A stretch of 64,000 bases of DNA from Mangifera indica (lineage: Eukaryota > Streptophyta > Magnoliopsida > Sapindales > Anacardiaceae): NCBI RefSeq assembly GCF_011075055.1, contig NC_058151.1:1302001-1366000 (forward strand), in the 5' to 3' direction. Numbering within the stretch: the first letter of the stretch is position 1; each line of letters starts with the position of its first letter. Both the position numbers and the translations under genes were made by a program. Positions 58,980 to 64,000 of this stretch are shown here, in pieces. The notes beneath the pieces were generated by a model. The model did no database searches, was not told where the DNA came from, and was given only the letters and a program-made list of their open reading frames with translations.

Positions 58980-61292
58980 ATGTCAAATCCATTAGAGAAA
59001 TACCAGAAGCTAGGCCTGAAAGAAGCACTTTCGAGAATCTATCGATACCCAAAAGCGTGTAAGGAGTTGAGTTTCATTCTCAGAGGAGCTTACAACAAAC
59101 TCCCCAAGAATGTCCAGGCCCTCATCTTTCAAGATACTCTCACCGCCTTTCGCCTTCTTCCACCGTATGTAAAAACTTCTTTTACTCAATTTTTCTTATA
59201 TATGTCCCGCTTGTTGATCGGATCCTGTATTTCCGGTTTATCAATTTCATTTACCCACATCGTGATTTTGATGGGTTCATGTCAAAGTGTCAACCTTTGA
59301 TTCTGTAAAGTTTTTTTATATGTTTTTTCTTTCATGAACGATATAATTATCAGATGTCTCTGAAGTGAAAGGTTGAAAAGGTTATTGCAGAAAGGAGTCT
59401 ATGGATAAAATTCACTTGTAATCATTACTTATGGTTTTGTCTTTTGTAACTTTGTATAACAATTGCTCATCTGAAATTTGGCTCACACTTCTATTGATGT
59501 CAAGAGGTTAAATTGAATGAACTGCTCATAAACAATCTGACTCTTTCATCAAAACTTTGTAGATAAACTCTAGGTCTTCCTGATTATAAAATACTGCCTG
59601 GATTTTAGTTCTGATATCTCTTCCATTCATGTACCCTATGCATACTAGTTTACAACTAAAAGCTTAGTTGGGTTGAGGGGAAAGATTACTCCTTTATCTC
59701 ATATAGAAAAGGCCATTCTTTTCACCAGCTGTTTAATTTTAAACTTTTCAAAAGCCACTGCATCACAGCTCATGAGGTTTATTTCCTTCATTTATGTATT
59801 ATTTTCTCGTTTAAGCTTTCGTAGTTCTATGATGATTATTTTGAGATTAGGATGCAGACAAGTAGCGCTGTTTCCGCTGCTCATCTCCTCCTTCAGAGTG
59901 CAGAGGCTTCATTACCAAAGCAGAAAAAAAACCTAGCTATTACGGAATTTAAACATGCAAAAGTTGCTTTTAAGAGGCATAGTAAATCGTGCCAAGATGC
60001 AAAAGGTAATTTCAGTTCATGAATTTCAAGTTATTTAAGTTGAACATGGTTCTATGTTGGAAGGTGGAGGAAGTTAATGTATGGTCATATTTATTTTTGT
60101 TTTAAATAAACTCACAGGCACCGTCCAACTGCCACAAGATGTTCTCATTCACATCTTCAGTTTCCTGGATATGCCATCTTTAGTTTCTGTTGAGCTTGTC
60201 AGCTGGTAATTTGTCTTTCTTTTATGTAGAGAACATTTGTTGGGCCATTTGCTCTCAGCTAGTTAACTGCTCCCTTGTGTGTTGTAGCTTATAAGCGAGT
60301 AGAGAGTTTTCTTTAGTATTTCCCCTGCATTTTTTTTTTCCATGGATTGATACTTCTGGTCTCTCCATGTGAAGGTCATGGAATTTGGCAGCAAGTGACA
60401 ACCATCTGTGGCAGTCGCAGTACAATGTGTTCTTTGGTAATTATATGAATTCTTCAAAGACTAAGGTGCAGCAGAGTAATAAAGTGGTTAAAGATAAAAA
60501 GCATGCACTTCTTCAGGAGGATGAGGCTTCCCAGAACTGTGTTGATTGGAGAGAAGCTTTTAAAAGAGCATATATTGGTATGCCGATCCATCTTGCTAGA
60601 AATACATGTTGACTTGATCCATTATAGCAAGACATAATGCTTTCCTGTGTAATACTGAGCTTGCTATATGCTGCAAGTAGAGGTTTTATATAGAACCTTT
60701 TATATTGCTTAATTAATACATATGCCAACACGCATTCTTGTGTTCTGTCACTGCCAGCTTTAACTTACAAAACACCTCTCCTTTCTACTTACTCTCTTTC
60801 TCTCTCTCTCTCTCTACTTATCAGGTAATTCTTCAAAGAATTTAACATCGGATAGGGGATTTTGTGGGCACTGCAATGCAGTAGTTTGGCTCAATAACTT
60901 GAAATGTTCTAATGTACACTGTGGGCTAAAATCCCAAAAGCAGATCAAGCATATATTGCCTTCCCAGGTATATTGTGTATGAAGAATTGCTCTATAAAAT
61001 AATGTGGATGGCTCCCTCAGTTCTCCCTTCTATACTTTAGATGATTTGTTTATTTCACGTATATATTCATTGGATTTCAGAAGGCATATATTGTATCATA
61101 GTTTCTTCTTTGCCTTTTCTGCAACATTTTAAATTTATTGAACTTATATTTGCCATGCATTTGTTAATTTAGGTTGTTGAGTATCTATTGGAAGATCGCT
61201 CGCCAATGATATCTTCGTCAGATAGTGACAGTGAATCAGATGAAGAATCCATTTCTAGGCTATGGGCATATCCCAAACACTTGCAGTTGTGA
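58980..61292 (+). CDS. F-box protein (At5g52880-like)
   Basis: F-box proteins are substrate-selecting parts of SCF ubiquitin ligases. Six exons: 58980-59164, 59851-60005, 60118-60205, 60375-60577, 60825-60967 and 61173-61292. Borders are GT-AG and phases close to 297 residues. The N-terminal part (MSNPLEKYQKLGLKEAL, KLPKNVQALIFQDT, then SAVSAAHLLLQ) is a conserved region of unknown function in this small family. The F-box is at about 117-160 (LPQDVLIHIFSFLDMPSLVSVE, then SWNLAASDNHLWQSQY). A Cys/His-rich segment FCGHCNAVVW ... HCG follows at about 222-246, and the C-terminus is acidic (SSSDSDSESDEES). The exon 1 donor CCACC/GTATGT with acceptor ATTAG/GATGCAG gives PPMQTSSAV; a donor 4 bp later is possible but gives a poorer joint. 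First-exon copies lie at 25157 and 27830. Confidence 0.88.
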
Positions 61293-62505
61293 TAAGCCTT
61301 TTTGTTTAGAGGTACATTTTTGGAGTTCCCTTGGTGGGATCTTTCATTCAAGCACTAGTCTCTCAAAGATTACTTTGAAAAGAGGTGTCTAAAGGAGACA
61401 GGTTCCTTGATTTTAGTAGTATCATTGAGTCATTATCCTAGATGATCTCCTGATATTATTATGGGAGAGGAGAACATGATGTTGTTTTATTGGATTTCCG
61501 AAACTGTAAATTTTGCAATATATAAAAACTTCTATTATTGAATAGATTAAAAAAAAAAATAACAATATGCAATTTATTTCATTTTCTTTTCTTTTTTCCC
61601 TAATCATTGTATTTGCCAAGTTTAAACTTCTCGAGTCCGGAAATCTGATCAATAGTCATTGCTATTTGAGCTGATATAAAGATCCGTGTTATCCGAGAAT
61701 TCAAATAACTATAAGCTATGTGAGGAGATGTAATTTTGAGGGTTGAATGATGATATATATTGCAGTTTTATTGTGTTGAATTTGTGACTTCCATGACATG
61801 ATAACAATGAATAAGCAAATAAGTTCCAGGTTGTGGTCGCTTTGATTTTTAATCTCTCTGGGATTGAACATATCGCATAATTATGGTCAGTTCTGATTCT
61901 GAGATGACTTAAACAAGGATTTCTCATTTTCTCTTCTTTTGGCTTGGCTCTCTTTTGTCGAGTCAAGCTCAAACATGTTCAAACCGGTTTAAATCCATCT
62001 CTCGAATCCATCCCATATACAAATAAGTAATCCTAATACCAATATAAAACAAATATAAATTAAAAAGTATTGTTTTGGCATTTCAAGCCACCAAGGGGTT
62101 GATGGAGAGAAAATCTTCTGGCTTTTCAAAACAAAGTGCTACGCGCTTGGTGCCTTTTTTTTCTCTTGTCACAATCTTGACATCCACCGGAGCAATGTAA
62201 TTGTCAAATGGTATAAATTATATCTTAAAAACCAATTATTAATATTAAAAAATTTAAAGTTTTATAAATCGTATATTAAAAAATCATACTTTTCGAACAT
62301 AAAAAGATAATTTCATATTTTGTAACAAATTCAACCTAAACAAATCATGAGATCTCTTTATTTATTTTCAGTAACTTTTTTTTAATTTTACCTTTAATTT
62401 GCAATTCACGTGATTATAAAGCCCAGAAACTCAAACATTATTGAAATTTTAATTTTAATTATATATTTATGTGAAAAAAATAATAAAATTGTGAAAATCT
62501 TCGCG
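61293..62505. other. F-box 3' region and intergenic DNA
   Basis: No gene seen. The first 200-300 bp are likely 3' untranslated sequence. The rest is AT-rich with short open frames on the minus strand that match no family. Confidence 0.5.
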
Positions 62506-63370
62506 ACGAGCTTTTCAAAGCTCGTGCTAGGTCGTTGTCCACCCAACTGAAATCTACCGAACAAAGGTTCCGCTGGATGAGTTCCACGTGTCGCCTTGCA
62601 ATACATTCTCATTTTTATCCACACTGCTGTGCCCACTTCAAACTCCGACACTCATCTGGTGCCACGTCGTTTGGAATCTCTTTGATATTCAGAATTAACC
62701 GGACGGCACTTGTCGGGCCCACGTAGAATATACGACCCGTAAACGGCGTCAGTCAGTGTCAAGTCCTTGCTAAGGAAACGTCCATTAAGCCCCTCGAGCC
62801 GCAGGGTGAGATTTTTTTATTACATCTGTTCTAAAGTAACAGAGGCATTCGCCACAGACACCTTCATCATCTTTGATTTTCATGAACGGACGGCTCATAT
62901 TATTTCACAAATTTACCCTGTGATCTTTCTTTTTCTCTCACTAATTTTTCACATTTTCACCGTGTGCAATTAATGTCATAATCCAAACAAATATGGAAGC
63001 AAATTTAATTTGTTTTATAATTAAGTGATATTAAATTAGAATTAAAATAATTTAATACTATATTTGTAAATTTTTAAATAGAATTTGATAAATTAATTAA
63101 TTAATTAAGAATAATAATTTAACCATAATGTAATGAAATGGATTGTGGACAGGTCAGTAGGTCACAGCCATCACAGCCTTCCCGTTTTAATTTTTTTCCT
63201 TAGCGAAGGTTCGTTACCGAAGCTCAGGTTCGGCATCGTCGCGCGTTTATAAATTATAGGGCGGAGATTTCTTCGTCTTTAAAACGTCACGCTCAAGCTG
63301 AAACGTGTCTCTCGTTTACGCTCTCTGTAGAATCTAGTTGATTTGTTTGGTACCGTCCGAGCGGAGATCT
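62506..63370 (+). promoter_or_regulatory. Promoter region of the reticulon-like gene
   Basis: A TATA box TATAAA lies at 63248-63253, about 120 bp before the ATG. Upstream are several ACGT-core elements: CCACGTGTCG near 62582 (G-box), GCCACGTCG near 62661 and CCCACGTAG near 62709, which are typical bZIP sites. A perfect inverted repeat with 9-bp arms, ACGAGCTTT-TC-AAAGCTCGT, lies at 62506-62525. The leader is GC-richer than the surroundings. Regulation by stress or ABA through the ACGT sites is inference. Confidence 0.5.
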
Positions 63371-63560
63371 ATGGCTGAGCACGCGGCGGAGCACGAATCT
63401 CTTCTGGAGAAGATCGTGGATAAGGTGAAAGGTCACGATTCCTCCTCCTCCTCTGATTCCGATGACGACAAGCCCTCGCCAGGCGAAGCCGTTACCGGCA
63501 AGATTTTCAGGCTCTTCGGCAGAGAGAAACCTGTTCACAAGGTTCTTGGCGGTGGAAAAC
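63371..63560 (+). CDS. Reticulon-like protein, exon 1 (partial)
   Basis: The ATG at 63371 begins [21 protein letters not shown] Ser/Asp-rich stretch ([14 protein letters not shown]) follows, and then [18 protein letters not shown], the signature just before the first hairpin of plant reticulons (RTNLB1-4 group). These proteins shape ER tubules. The exon is 190 bp and ends in phase 1 at the donor AAAC/GTACTC (63561), which would continue as GGGK-P in the next exon. The membrane hairpins lie beyond the right edge; 63561-64000 is intron with no further exon seen. An in-frame ATG at 63338 would add 11 residues unlike the family start. Confidence 0.88.
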
Positions 63561-64000
63561 GTACTCTCTTAAACTCTCTGTCTCTCTTTGCTTAAATATA
63601 TCTGAATATTTGGTACTTTTTTGTTTGAAAATGGAGGATCTGTGTGAAGCATATTAATTCATTTTTTATTAAAATAAAGTCGGGAGCTAGATTTTAACGA
63701 TTAGATGATAAAGCTACGACTTTTATGACCTAGATTTAGTACGATAGTTTGTGTAATACAATTAGGGCTTGTGAATCCTTGTGGATTCTTGTGGTTTGAA
63801 GGGTTCAGATTTTATTGTTGCAGGGAGTCTCGATTCAAATGCACAGGGGATATGATCTCATTGTGTGCTTCATTCATAATAACTAAAGTGGCCTTTTGTT
63901 TTTACAAATGGGAAGATTAAAGTGTTTTTAGCCGATTTATTTGGCAATGCTGCTTCATATGTTGTTCCCAGTGGGTCTTACTTCACAGTGAAGTTATCTT

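Noticed and set aside
59165..59300. Reading through the F-box exon 1 donor as coding
   Set aside because: The duplicated copies and the MQTSSAV continuation in exon 2 support splicing at 59164.

Overview
The window is nuclear DNA of a flowering plant, almost certainly a eudicot. It is AT-rich, its genes have many GT-AG introns, and every recognisable protein is plant-type. I could run no database search. Family names and Arabidopsis locus numbers come from memory and sequence reading, and the species is not determined.

Layout from left to right. (1) 224-3639, minus: 5' three exons of a G-type lectin S-receptor-like kinase (At5g24080-like); its last exon lies off the left edge. (2) 6611-7267: broken CAAX-type (ABI) protease pseudogene. 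(3) 8140-9255: short relic of a Ty1/copia element. (4) 11567-12462, plus: MAKR6-like membrane-associated kinase regulator. (5) 15458-16347: Mutator-like element with long inverted repeats and a perfect 10-bp target duplication. (6) 17649-19981, minus: SLAC1-homologue anion channel (SLAH2/SLAH3-like), five coding exons. (7) 22.6-34.5 kb: a patchwork of gene relics and segmental duplications. It includes pieces of an AAA-ATPase gene, orphan copies of an F-box first exon, a promoter without a gene, and transposon insertions. (8) 35372-37632: apparent solo LTR with a 5-bp target duplication. (9) 39197-43711 and 53343-57970, plus: two nearly identical 15-exon genes of the At5g52882/At4g28000/DAA1 class of AAA ATPase, called copy A and copy B here. 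(10) 58980-61292, plus: complete six-exon F-box gene (At5g52880-like), whose first exon is the one copied at 25.2 and 27.8 kb. (11) 63371 to the right edge, plus: first exon of a reticulon-like protein gene.

The set RLK, MAKR6, SLAH, AAA, F-box corresponds to loci that, as I recall them, are split in Arabidopsis between At5g24, At5g52 and At4g27-28. The window looks like the less fractionated ancestral order.

The most notable content is the history of the AAA/F-box cluster. Copy B keeps the conserved family sequence and its F-box neighbour. Copy A has an in-frame 87-bp exon deletion, several changes at positions conserved in copy B, a weakened splice donor and a replaced 3' flank. At least three further decayed units lie upstream. 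Several rearrangements have 4-5 bp of microhomology at their joints. I found no CRISPR array, rRNA, convincing tRNA gene or unknown multi-gene system. The genes here act individually: surface receptor kinase, membrane-associated kinase regulator, anion channel, AAA ATPases, F-box adaptor and ER-shaping protein.
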